21,764 nt of DNA from Apiotrichum sp. Y4204. Its lineage: Eukaryota > Basidiomycota > Tremellomycetes > Trichosporonales > Trichosporonaceae. The DNA is taken from the NCBI GenBank assembly GCA_025531455.1, contig JAMYHL010000162.1, positions 1 through 21,764 on the forward strand, read 5' to 3'. The notes beneath the pieces were generated by a model. It was given only the letters and a program-made list of their open reading frames with translations. It was not told the DNA's origin and ran no database searches. Within the stretch, counting starts at the first letter, position 1. Each line of letters starts with the position of its first letter. Made by a program: the position numbers and the translations under genes. Of this stretch, positions 10,941 to 20,143 are shown piece by piece.

Positions 10941-10965
10941 GCATCGCTTCGCATCGCTTCGCATC
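10941..10965. repeat. Tandem 10-bp repeat GCATCGCTTC
   Basis: Two perfect and one partial copy of GCATCGCTTC follow a degenerate copy at 10931-10940 and a (CATC)n run. The block lies about 600 bp upstream of the BTB-like gene. Confidence 0.85.
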
Positions 10966-11459
10966 ACACCCGGGGGCTGTGTACAACAGACCACACGAGA
11001 CAGATACACTGCATGCATACCATGTATGCACATGAGCAGTATCATCGTGAGACACGGAAGGTGAAACACGAGTTGAGTCGCGATACGTTCATGTTCGGTT
11101 TCACACGGGTTGCAGCAGCACAATGCGACGGGGTGTGTGAGTGAGTAAGATGACTGCGAGGGAACTCACAATGGTGCACACGCACATACTATTCGTGGAC
11201 AACGGGTTGAGCAGTGTGTGTCACTGCGATACTGGACCGCAATGGATTGTGAGTGTATCGAGTGCGAGCTTACAATAGCCTGCGCTGTGTGTGCGAGTGA
11301 CTGAACCACTCTGAAGACAATGGCAGTCGACGTGGAACGGCTCCGTCTCGCACCCAAACGCTCAAGACACGCGTCCACACACGCTGCGAGCGGCATGGTC
11401 ATTGTCCACACCGGCCATCGACGTCGAGCGATAAAGGTCGAGAAGTGAGGGATTTATGA

Positions 11460-11465
11460 TATAAA
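11460..11465 (+). promoter_or_regulatory. Probable TATA box of the BTB-like gene
   Basis: TATAAA (in GATATAAAG) lies 96 nt upstream of the ATG at 11561 and is followed by a CT-rich leader. This spacing is normal for a fungal gene. Confidence 0.5.
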
Positions 11466-11510
11466 GCCGTCTCCGGTCTTGCCATCCATCCACTCCACTC
11501 ACCCCCCTTT

Positions 11511-11560
11511 CCCAACTCTCGCCTCTCTCCCAACTCTCGCCTCTCTCCCAACTCTTCGCC
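11511..11560 (+). repeat. 18-bp tandem repeat in the BTB-like gene leader
   Basis: The unit CCCAACTCTCGCCTCTCT is present in two perfect copies and a third partial, altered copy that runs into the start codon. It is pyrimidine-rich and probably lies in the 5' untranslated region. Confidence 0.85.
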
Positions 11561-12345
11561 ATGTCGACTCCCAACATTACCTACGACCTTGAACGGCACA
11601 CTTACTCGTCACACGGCGTTCAGCGCGACTCGGTCTTCTTTTACGGGCCGCTCACTGCCGTGAGCGCCAATGGCGTCACGTTCTGCGTCTCAAAGGAGCT
11701 GGTCAAGGCCACTAGGTGAGTCTGAACGAGCAAGGCAGGCAACATCCAGCCCAGCCAATGCCTATCCAATTAACTCGTCCTAACAACAGCACCGTCCTCG
11801 GCGACCTGGTCGACACGTTCGATCCCTCGCAGACGCTCATCTTTGACGACCCTGCCATCGAGTCCCACCCCGTTATCCGCGCCGTGTTTGCCCTCTCGCG
11901 CAGCGAGCCGGTCCCCTACCCTGTGCTGTGCACCATTGAAGCGAACCTCCCGGCCATCAAGGAGTTTATCCACAAGTGGGACTGCCCAGCTGTCGAGGCC
12001 GCCCTGCCTGCTGCCCTCTGCCTTGCGGAGAGGCAGCGCATCAATAAGAATCAGTCCATCTACATGGTAAGCCTCGAATGGCGGTTCAACGACTGCCGCG
12101 ACCTTGTAAAGGAGTATGGTCTCGAGGGGCTCGGCTTCCCCACCAACAAGGGCGCCGGGGGCCCGGCGTGCATGCACCTGCCCTACGTCTTTCTTCAGCG
12201 CATCCCGCCTGTCCATGCCCACGCTCTTCTCGCAGCCCACCTTGCCGAAGTGGCCGGCAAGACCCGCGAACAGGTCGTCGAAACGTATCATCACACGATT
12301 GTCAATGGTCTGCCCGGCAGCCCTCCGCGCGGTTGGCGCTCATGA
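11561..12345 (+). CDS. BTB/POZ-like domain protein, 236 aa
   Basis: Exons are 11561-11715 and 11790-12345, separated by a 74-nt intron (GTGAGT...CTAACAACAG) that splits a Ser codon. Residues 23-130 resemble a BTB/POZ fold: a DSVFFYG strand, then ANGVTFCVSKELVKATSTVL, the usual BTB pattern of a 'substance that is heard by the cell' loop and helix with the V-x-K-x-x-L element, then LVDTFDPSQTLIFDDP and helices. The second half is helical, with an Ala/Leu-rich segment (VEAALPAALCLAERQRI) that could be a BACK-like extension. BTB domains mediate dimerisation and, in some proteins, bind Cullin-3; which applies here is unknown. Fungal genomes often carry many such small BTB proteins of unknown role. 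No second domain (Kelch, zinc finger) is present. The assignment rests on pattern only. Confidence 0.7.
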
Positions 12346-13174
12346 GACTGTCGTATGCCGGGCCATGAGATTACGACACTGTGACCTGCCGACCCCATGA
12401 GGTTATTTGTAGATGAGATGTGTGCGATACGTGCTGCCACGGCGAGAAACCGGGCTTTGTGAGTGGAGACTGGGTGGTGAGGTGGTTGTAACACTAGATT
12501 GCTGCAAGTCGATAGCAGTAACCTGTTGAATACAGATCGTCCAGCGCCGTCGCTCGTTCGCCCCATGGCAGCTTTTACTGTCACTCTTTTATCCTATATG
12601 AGCTTTCTTCTTTGCTCGTCAACCTTATGCATCCGTCCATATCACCTTTGTTCGACACAACCAATGGTGCAGTTTCAGCCACCTGGTGTTGTTGTGGTGT
12701 GTGGGGCCGGGCCACTTGTACCTGCCGTGTCAGTTGCAGCAGTGTTGAGTTGTTTGAGATTGATGAATGAGCAAAAGGTGTTCAGTGAGAGAAGTGCAAC
12801 AGAGACAAGACAATGGACGGCATGGCCAAGATGTGACACAACTGAACCAACAGAAGCCAGTCAGTAGCTTCGGCCCAGCCGCCGGCCCAACCGCGGCATT
12901 CCCGCGACAAGCTGGAGCCAGCCAAAGCTGCCTTGCCAGTTCGGGCCCCAGTCCCAGATGTGGGTTCACATTCTCGGAACACGTCGCATCTCACATCTAA
13001 ACTCTATCTAGCTGCCTCTCGGGATGATACTACCCATCTAACCACTGTCCATCTCACACTCTCCATCCGTGTCTGCTTCGTTCCATCCATCCTCGTCTTT
13101 ATGTTTCGGTATTGGGTTTTCCAACCTATCGTCATTATCCACACTGTCCCCACCATGACCATGCCGCTGTTCGC
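12346..13174. other. Convergent intergenic region (about 830 bp)
   Basis: The region holds the 3' ends of the BTB-like gene (+) and the 337-aa gene (-). No ORF here has a plausible start plus splice signals, and I see no RNA gene or notable repeat. Confidence 0.5.
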
Positions 13175-14268
13175 TCACGTTCCCCCCGATCCCGAGGCGT
13201 ACCGCGTGCGCTTCCGGTGCTGCGTCCCCTTTCTCTTTGGACTGATACTATGGCCGGTGCTCGCGCCACTGTCGTAGTCGTCGTCATCGTCATCGCCGTT
13301 CACGCCATCGCTATTGGTATCGTCGTTGTCGTCGCTGCTGCTGCTCTCCTCGTGCATGCGCATCGTGAGTTGACGCTTGGGCTGGGTGTACGTGCGATGC
13401 CTGCGCAGGCGAGCCAATTGAGAGGCTCCTTGAGAGTTTCCTTGCCAGCGGGAACGGGAGTGCTTCGCTGTGTTGGTCTCGGTCATGGAGTTACTCGACG
13501 CGGTAGAGTCTGTGTCCGAGTCTGACTCGGAAACGACCTGCGATGCCCCATCGACGTCCATCTCCGAGGTCGAGCTCGTACGTTTGCGCTTTCCGGACGA
13601 CGTGCTCTTGCCCTTGTCTTTGCCCTTGCTTCTGCGCTTGGGCCCGTGGCTCTTGGAAGTGACGTGCGTGGCGTCGTAGGTGCGTGTACGCATGCGGGCT
13701 GTCGTCCTCGGCCCCTTTGCTTCCTTTTCCCGCAGCTCAAACTGCTTGCCGACAAAGTAGTTGGGGTCGAGGGGGACGCCGAGGAGGGGAAACTTTGTGC
13801 TTCCGCCCGCGAGGTTACGCCGCCCGAGCGAGGTCATGATGCCCATCTCGTAGTCCCATGCTGTGTCGAACAGCGAGCGAAGAGCGTGGATGTCGGGATT
13901 GGGGGAGTGCACTTGGCGAAGCGCGTGGAAGAGCGTGTGGTGAAGCTGCCATCAGTGCCGTGCTCAGCTGCTCTCTGGCTTGCTCTCACCAGCTCCTTTG
14001 TCGCGATAGCGCGTGCGTTCTTCCACGCGTCGACGGTCGCCGCCTCTAGCTTTGGCTGGCCGTATCCGCACCGGACGGTGCTCCAGGGAGGAGAGACCCG
14101 CCGTGTCAACGGGGGGAGTGCCTCGGACGGGGGCACTTCGCCGAAGAGTGCAGTGCGCTCTGCCCATGCAAAGGCTGTGCGTGGGGTGCTCGGCGTTGGT
14201 GCAGGCGTCACGGGCTGCCGTCAGCGAAAGAAAGGAGAGAGTGGACGCACGCGAAGACTGTGAGGCAT
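13175..14268 (-). CDS. Basic/acidic probable nuclear protein, 337 aa
   Basis: Exons on the minus strand are 14268-14251, 14214-13990 and 13945-13175. The introns are 36 nt (GTGCGT...CTGACGGCAG) and 44 nt (GTGAGA...CTGATGGCAG), both in phase 0. The first exon encodes only MPHSLR; it is inferred because no ATG opens the second exon and because the splice motifs fit. Residues 45-130 look folded (TVRCGYGQPKLEAATVDAWK, IHALRSLFDTAWDYEMGIMT). Basic clusters lie at about 182-203 (PKRRSKGKDKGK, GKRKR) and 316-329 (SPKRKGTQHRKRTRY), with an acidic Asp-rich patch between them at about 281-307. Two basic clusters around an acidic stretch suggest a nuclear, chromatin- or nucleolus-associated protein; that is inference. 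The family is not recognised. Confidence 0.7.
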
Positions 14269-15060
14269 CGTAGTAGGGGAATGGATGATGGATGATGGAT
14301 GGAAGAGAAATGAGACAGACATTTCGTGGACAGCCTCCACTCTTTTCATCCTCCTTCTCGAACAGCAACAACAACAAGTCTCGGCCGACGAGGAGACAGC
14401 CGTTGCGCTCCAGGACCGGTCCATAGCCCTCCCCTCCCCCGAAACATCGTGCACATCGGCTACGACTTGTCATTCCAGCTGCAGCAACTCTGCGTAGCAA
14501 ACTCCCCAGCCTCGTCGACTTGTTTGTTTGACCCCCGAATCTTCCATGGCTTGGGGGCCCGTGCTCCGGTCAGGATTCCTCTCGCCACCCTTTCCAGCAC
14601 ACTTGCCAAGGTCCAAATATCCACGCTCAAAGCACGGCAAAACACAGCTGCGAGCTCCCGAGTCCTCTCACTGGGGTGTGAGTCTTACAGCGCGTATCTC
14701 TCACAGCACGGGAATGCAGTGGGATGGGGTGGATGTGTGGTGATAATGGTGGTGGCAAAGACAACGACAACAAACGACCAGCTCTGAATTGTATGCGGAC
14801 AAAAAGAAATCACACACGCCAGATGATGACGACCAAAAATGACGTGTCATCTCTTATCATTCCCCACGACGCGTAAACAAGGGACGCGACGCGACGCGTT
14901 CCTCTCTTTCTTTTCTTTCTTTCACTTTCTTTCTCTTTCTTTGCATTCATCCATCCACTCATTCATTCATCCACACTCTACAGCACATTGCACGACGTCT
15001 GCAGCAACACTGTCCGGGCCGGCGAATCCGACCAAGCTTTAAGGAGAAGACTCTGTTGAG
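14269..15060. other. Intergenic region with promoter of the 94-aa gene; no supported gene
   Basis: It starts with the ATGG-repeat leader of the 337-aa gene. A 153-aa frame (14326-14787, +) lacks a convincing start and splice signals, and its codon use is weak. From 14839 come motif-rich sequence, a CT-rich tract (14900-14945) and CATTCATCCATC repeats, which together resemble a promoter and start region for a + strand transcript beginning near 14990. The presumed first, non-coding exon runs to 15060 and contains no ATG. Confidence 0.4.
14839..14899 (+). promoter_or_regulatory. Cluster of MCB-like, forkhead-like and bZIP-like sites
   Basis: ACGCGT occurs at 14869-14874 and 14894-14899, the core of the MluI cell-cycle box bound by MBF-type factors in yeasts. 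GTAAACAA at 14873-14880 overlaps the first and matches the forkhead core. ATGACGTGTCAT at 14839-14850 is a near-palindrome with a TGACGT half-site. They stand just before a CT-rich tract. Function is inferred from motif identity only. Confidence 0.35.
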
Positions 15061-15390
15061 GTATGTCGTCGTGAGTTTGGGAAAGGGGATGGGGAAGGGC
15101 TGCATGTGGACTCTCGAAGTAGAGACTATGTGCTGCCGGGTTGTCTTGCTGCGTGTGATACTTTGCACCGTCATTGTGTCAGCCACGGACGAGAGACGGC
15201 AACGTCTGCGTTGCCTTTGCTACGCGGCTTGTCAAAGGGCCAGCGATGGGCTTTCCGTTGAATCGAGAGCAACTATCTACGTCAAACCAATGGCCACTGG
15301 CCAAAACTGTCCTCTGTTTGATAATCATGAACGCTGGAGAGCCTCACAAGGCTAACAGTAGGATTGGCCGAGTACGATAATCGCACTGCC

Positions 15391-15675
15391 ATGGCCGTCG
15401 CTGAGAATGAAATTATGTCGACGATACTGAAGGAACTGACCAAACAACGCCTCTCCTTGATTCCCCATCTTGCTGACCATCGCTACCCATACACTTGGTG
15501 GACAGTGACCAACGCCGAAAAGATTCAACGTCTTGCAGTCGCTTTTGCGGATGATGGTCTGCAAATCCGGATGCTCCACAGTAAGATTTGCACGCACCAC
15601 AGCCCGTCAGCCTTCGATCTTCGAATATCGTTTGCTCGGCTGCTCTTGCATGAAATACCTCACACGACGGCTTGA
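15391..15675 (+). CDS. Possible small protein, 94 aa, with an intron in its leader
   Basis: A non-coding exon ending at 15060 (GAG before GTATGT) can be joined to 15362, just after CTAACAGTAG, the acceptor form seen in every other intron here. The intron would be 301 nt, much longer than the rest. The first ATG in the spliced RNA is then 15391, in a GCCATGG context. The frame runs to TGA 15673-15675 and reads MAVAENEIMSTILKELTKQR, then PYTWWTVTNAEKIQRLAVAF. No family is recognised. A donor-like GTAAGA at 15581 could splice to 15829 to give another C-terminus, but that acceptor lacks the local motif. The gene is divergent from the 337-aa gene, as the alternating layout predicts. It could also be a non-coding transcript. 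Confidence 0.35.
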   Translation: MAVAENEIMSTILKELTKQRLSLIPHLADHRYPYTWWTVTNAEKIQRLAVAFADDGLQIRMLHSKICTHHSPSAFDLRISFARLLLHEIPHTTA

Positions 15676-18600
15676 TCACCCACATTTGCACACACCTTCC
15701 CACACTTCGCACACTTTCCCCCCGCACCCCTGCCCTCTGTTGTGCTGGCCACTGGCTGTCGCGATGCCTGGCCATCATCTCTCAATGTCTGGCCATCACC
15801 TTGCATGTCTACCTCCCTGTCACCCGCAGACGCTATGATGAACTTGGTATCCGCCAACATGGTGCTGTTCACTTACCCAGGAACCTTTTCTCGGTGATTT
15901 GTGCGTTGCTCTCAGGCAACTGGCTTGGAGTTTGGACGGATTGCACACCGACGGGCCCCCTCGTGGCTTGCCGAGTCCCAAACCATCCGCACGTACAATC
16001 ACTCGACTGCCACCAGCGTTGCAAGTCGCGCCATTGCGTTTGTCCTACCATGTTTGACTTTGCGGTGCCCTGCCCTGGTGTCTGGGCTTGGCATGCTCCG
16101 TCAGGTCTATCTGGGCACACCATTTCCTGTGCTGACCTTGGCCGTGATCGCTTGTCCTGTCATGCCATGCGTCTTGTTTTGTTTGCAGGCGTGCATGCAT
16201 TACACGTCGAGCCCTGCCACTCCCTCAGCTGTGAGGCGCAGGGCACAAGATGGTAACAACGATGGGCGACTCTTGCGCTCCCATTGATTGAGTGTCCATT
16301 ACTGTAATACTCTTGCGCATGCATGCATTCATGCATCGTATGCCAGAGATTGACTTTCTGATGCTGTGCAGATCTTAAACCCTAGGCTCCTCCGAACGTC
16401 CCACTGTGCTGGTCAGTTTTTCGTCAGCTTCGCTCAACGAGAAGATGGATGCCAAGTCAAAATAGCATGCATGCCAGAGCAAAAGTGCATCAGAGCATGA
16501 TAGGACAAGGACACACGTTACAAGGCTGCAAGACACTCGCTTGTCCACCACCTGTGATGTTAACGGCTTCGGGACGTCGACCGCTGACAATATGCATCGG
16601 CATTACGGCACAATACAAGTTATGGCTGTGGTCAACAAACTGAAGTTCCTTAGCTCGCAGCGTAGCAGCCTTGTCATTCTGTCAGGTAAGAGAGAGACGG
16701 GCCGACAGTACAAAAGGTCACGAGGAAGCAAACCGTCCTCGAAATCTGTCTTTATCGTGCTCGTCCATCGCTTCCCCGCCTCCAGTGACTTTGATGAACA
16801 ACTTGAATACAGCTGCTCACCAGGTGCAACCGCTACTTTTCAGGTGACCACTCTCACAGACAAGAATCTTGTGGTTATGGGGCATATGCGAGGCAGCATG
16901 TGAAGTATCTGGCTGCCGAGAATGAGCCTTGTTCCACTGGATCTCGCAAAGGTTGTCGGAAACTTGCCAAAGCACCTTGTATAGCAGGTGAGCTTCATCA
17001 GGCTCGTCCCATATCCGACATGCAGTGTTGCAACGTTGCAGCCGCGGGTATTCTTAGATGAACATCAGGCACGTTGGTGTTTCTCGGTCGTCATGGTGGA
17101 CACTTGCTAATTCTTAAGCAGAGTACCCATTTGGCATTGGCTGACTTCTCAAAGAAAGGGACGCAACGGAGCGAACGAATCTTGAGTCCCAGTTGATCTC
17201 GTGTTGCGGTGTAGCAGTGCCGGCACCACCGTCTCCCTCGTTTCTGCTGCCCACAGCAATATCCATCCCGTGCCAGAGTGGATGGCAATCTCCAAGTCGT
17301 ACGAGTGCACTCCTTGGACTAAAGCACTGTTTTCCACCACAAACTCTAGTCAACCTTACTTGTTTTGCAAATGACGAGCCACGCAGCCCGTGAGCGGATG
17401 CCCACTTGTGGATTGCCTGATTGTGTAAGTCCAACGATCAACATCAACTTCACAAAGGTCAACTGCTGACATCGGCATGGAAACACAAGTCGATAAGATG
17501 TCAAGCGATGTCTTGTTCCACCTTCCCGCTCGAGGTCATTCTTGATAGTCAGACATTCTTGCTGACGCCGAACGTCGTGGGCTATTTCCAGTTGCAGTCG
17601 GAGTCCCAGCAGAACTGGTTTACTAATCAGACTCACTGCAAGTGATGTCACAGGCTTTCATCGTCCGTTCGCAGGAGAACACTGCTTTGTCTCTCCATTC
17701 ACGCCGCGATGTGAGACAATACCCGACGCTTGATACTTCCCGACAAACTAATCCAACATTGAGTATCAGGCTTCACTTGGTCTGAAGGCTCAAAGTGAGA
17801 GGTGTACTCACTTTCAAACAGGGCTGAGGGCAGACTGCGCCGCTTGTGAACGCTAGTGCCGTATGAACAAGGGCACCTTTGGCTGACTTGTGATAGAGAG
17901 AGTCTGTTTCTAATGGAACCTTTGGTAAGGACAAACCCTCGCTGTAGCTCATAGCGAGGGGAACTCTTCTCGATCATCGGAAGGAACATTGCATTGCAAA
18001 TTGCTCTCCAGTTCACAATCGCAAGAGGGAATCCCGATGGCATGGCTTTGCCTCGCTTGGCCTCCCTTACCGTGAAGCACATCGCCAAGACCTGACAATT
18101 GAAATGCCATGTACTGCTGTACCACTTCATCATGAAGTGACGAAAGAGACTGGCGAATACCAGAAGATACCACAACCCCACTCAGCATGGCAGACCAAAG
18201 TACAGTATGACTCGGCAACCCATTGATAGACACGGTGGCTTAAAGCGAGCTGAAATTGCAATACAACTAACGCACGGCAAGGCATCCCAGTCTCACCGCG
18301 CTTGTCGAAAGTTGGATAGTCCTCCTAGCAAGCTGTGGCAGGTACTCATCACATCTCCCCACTCCACCCAACTAATCACCGCGCGGCGCCATAGGTCTGC
18401 AGCTGTAAGGCTTTCTCTGAGCACCTTGTGCTCATGCATAAACCGTCGCGAGCGGCAACTCAATGCAATCAGTCCATCCTCAGGTCAATCTCCCCCCGCG
18501 TAGTGATCTTACGATGCCCATGTTCAAATCCTCCATCCGCATGCAACATTTACTTCTCTGAGTCATGCTTTACAATCCATTGGGCTTAACCACCACATTG

Positions 18601-19074
18601 CTGTCGCATGCGATGCATGGTAAGAGATGGAGGCGAATCCGGCCAAGCCGCCACCCTGGTGTGACCGAACGCGGTACGAATCAGGCTGCAACAAATGCCA
18701 CTCAAAGGAAGGCATAAAGCCGGGCCAAGTCATCTGCAGTTGGAATTGTCCCATGCAAGTGAGTGGAGTGTGGTCGAGAAGAGCAGAATGTGGCTTGTGG
18801 ACTCATGCCACCGAATTGCCGAGTCGATGAAGACTGGCTGTGCCCGGCACATAGGATGAGGCCGTGCACGCAAAACTCTGGCCAGTCAGGGCTTTTTCAT
18901 TGGTTTGGGACGATGAGCTGACAGACTAGGCGTGAGAACGCTGACAAGGTTTCGGAATGGTACCGGAAACGAGAGAGTCGGGCAAGAAAGAGTTGACATC
19001 GACCTACTTGCAGAAGCAGCTACAGGTCTATTTTGTCCGGAAGACCCTCGTTTACGCAGTTGACCAATAGAAGG
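15676..19074. other. Gene-poor region, 3.4 kb, no supported gene
   Basis: The region has many short open frames on both strands, none combining an ATG, a leader like those of the real genes, and introns that obey the local splice motif. The longest are at 15672-16256 (+), 16541-16903 (+), 17699-18181 (-) and a small Cys-containing frame at 18627-18830 (+). Base composition looks closer to even than in the coding part. GCATGCATGCATTCATGCAT-like sequence occurs near 16317-16336. The region may hold decayed genes or non-coding transcripts, but I cannot show either. Confidence 0.45.
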
Positions 19075-19201
19075 TCAAGGTAGTGGCTTCCCCGTTGCCG
19101 CTGACGTCAGTCAATCTCATCGACTAGGCTCACTCACTGTCAAAGAACTCCTCGTCAGAGTAGGCCTCTTCTTCCTCAAGTTCATCCTCAACAACCTCAG
19201 A

Positions 19202-19689
19202 TGTAAGCGGTTACGGGATCTCCTAGTAGAACCGGATCGGTAGCGGGTCGAGCCAGAGCGCGAACGGCGAGCACAACGGTCTCTAGATCGAGCAACTAAT
19301 GGTACTACGAACGAGAATAGTCCATTGGGGATCCCCAATGGATCTATCCCTCCTTATATAGTAGTCGCCGTCGAGCCGTCCAGGACCGGTCCTCGCTTCG
19401 GGGCCCCGTCGGACATCGACCTCCTGCCCGTCTGGCTCGCGTGTCGGACACGCGATCCCAATCGGGCCGCGGGCTTAGGCGAGACCCATGTATCCTTCGG
19501 TGGTTATCCTCGATCCCCGATCCTGGTCGGCGTCATGCGGAGCGCACGATCACGATCCGCGTCTGTCGTTCCCGATCCTGTGTCGTCCCGTCCATATCTC
19601 CTATCCAGATCTGTCCAGGGTGGCGGAGCTCGGTCGTATGTATCGATCAGGGCTACGCCGTTTGTCTTGATTCGGTACGGGTCATGACA
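19202..19689 (-). mobile_element. Solo LTR of a retrotransposon, 488 bp
   Basis: On the minus strand the element begins TGTCATGACC and ends CGCTTACA, the TG...CA form of an LTR. Flanks are TCAGA (19197-19201) and TCAAA (19690-19694) on the + strand, a 5-bp target duplication with one mismatch. Inside, TATATAAGGA (19360-19351, minus) marks a promoter, followed by a perfect 22-bp palindrome at the expected RNA start. Neither edge shows a tRNA primer-binding site or polypurine tract, so this is a solo LTR left by recombination, not a full element. The superfamily (Ty3 or Ty1 type) cannot be told from an LTR alone. It interrupts a coding frame. Confidence 0.75.
19321..19342. repeat. Perfect 22-bp palindrome inside the LTR
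   Basis: The sequence is its own reverse complement, centred on GGGGATCCCC, with CCATT/AATGG outer arms. It begins 8 nt downstream of the LTR TATA box, so it would lie at or just after the RNA 5' end. Confidence 0.95.
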
Positions 19690-20079
19690 TCAAAGCAGTC
19701 ACCTAATGGCCTGCGCGCTTCTTTGATCTCAGCAGAAGGGGTCTTTTGCCACGTTACATCGTCATCGCCATAATCTTCTTCCACCTCCTCGTTTTTGTCT
19801 GATTCTTCGCTCCCGTTCTTTTCCACTCGCTCTCTCCCTTCCTTTGATGCCTCCTCCTTCGTGTGAGGCCCAGGTTCGCTAGCTGGGCTGAGGGTTCGGG
19901 TAGATCCAGGCTCAAGTGGTTCGGGTTGGTTCAGATTGCTTCTTGATTCTGAATGCAGAGATTCAATCAACTCGAAAACTACAGAGAGAGATCGATCCTT
20001 TTAAGTACCGTCGGCCAGTCGACGCGCCGGGAGGTCGTTTGCCGTTGACCACCTTCGGTCTCGGTGCGAGTGCGCGTGG

Positions 20080-20107
20080 GGGTCGCGTGCTCGCGATCAC
20101 GCGACCC
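20080..20107. repeat. GC-rich inverted repeat (10-bp arms, 8-nt loop)
   Basis: GGGTCGCGTG at 20080-20089 pairs perfectly with CACGCGACCC at 20098-20107. It lies between the hairpin array and a TTAAAAGG (TATA-like, minus strand, about 20004-19997). Confidence 0.85.
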
Positions 20108-20143
20108 TTCAGGAAGGTTCCGGTTGCGGTCGGGTAGTGACAT

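Larger units (their letters stand above)
10058..11560. other. 1.5-kb divergent intergenic region rich in simple repeats
   Basis: The spacer lies between the coiled-coil gene (-) and the BTB-like gene (+). It holds a TTG run, a GGT/GACGGT run, ATGG/CATC runs, 10-bp GCATCGCTTC repeats and TGCATGCAT-type inverted repeats (near 10345-10370 and 11010-11030). There is a 12-bp palindrome CCGGATATCCGG at 10617-10628, and ATTACGTAT occurs twice (near 10656 and 10804). ORFs here are translations of these repeats and have no support. Confidence 0.6.
19075..19970 (-). pseudogene. Spliced ORF split by a solo LTR
   Basis: The minus strand is open from about 19970 to the LTR edge at 19690, giving a Glu/Ser/Pro-rich acidic protein (EPLEPGSTRTLSPASEPGP, VTWQKTPSAEIKEARRPLG). 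On the far side of the LTR, 19196-19138 continues in the same frame if one copy of the 5-bp duplication is skipped: a Glu-rich stretch with AYSDEEFFD. Next is a 37-nt intron (GTGAGT...CTGACGTCAG, 19137-19101), then a short last exon (TATGKPLP) with TGA at 19077-19075. The intron obeys the local rule, which argues for a cellular gene rather than retroelement coding. No ATG opens the 5' part, and an in-frame stop lies near 20000, so an upstream exon is missing or lost. With the LTR inside, the frame ends soon after entering it. Product unknown. Confidence 0.55.

Noticed and set aside
12067..12111. Possible 45-nt intron (GTAAGC...AAAG) in the BTB-like gene
   Set aside because: Its end does not match CTRAYNNNAG and the segment reads as sensible protein, so I kept it as coding.
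14326..14787. 153-codon + strand frame between the 337-aa and 94-aa genes
   Set aside because: No ATG with a proper leader, no local-type introns, weak third-position bias.
15581..15829. Possible 249-nt intron extending the 94-aa gene to 15897
   Set aside because: The donor GTAAGA is good and the frame joins, but the acceptor lacks the CTRAY site found in all other introns. Kept only as an alternative.
16541..16903. 120-codon + strand frame
   Set aside because: No recognisable domain; splice options inside it do not follow the local motif. May be chance or a decayed gene.
17699..18181. 160-codon minus frame overlapping a second minus frame (17949-18233)
   Set aside because: Two competing frames in the same place, no convincing start and no intron that reconciles them.
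18627..18830. 67-codon + frame with an ATG and several cysteines (C-x2-C pair)
   Set aside because: Could be a small Cys-rich protein, but there is no leader, signal peptide or intron support, and an antisense frame of similar length exists.
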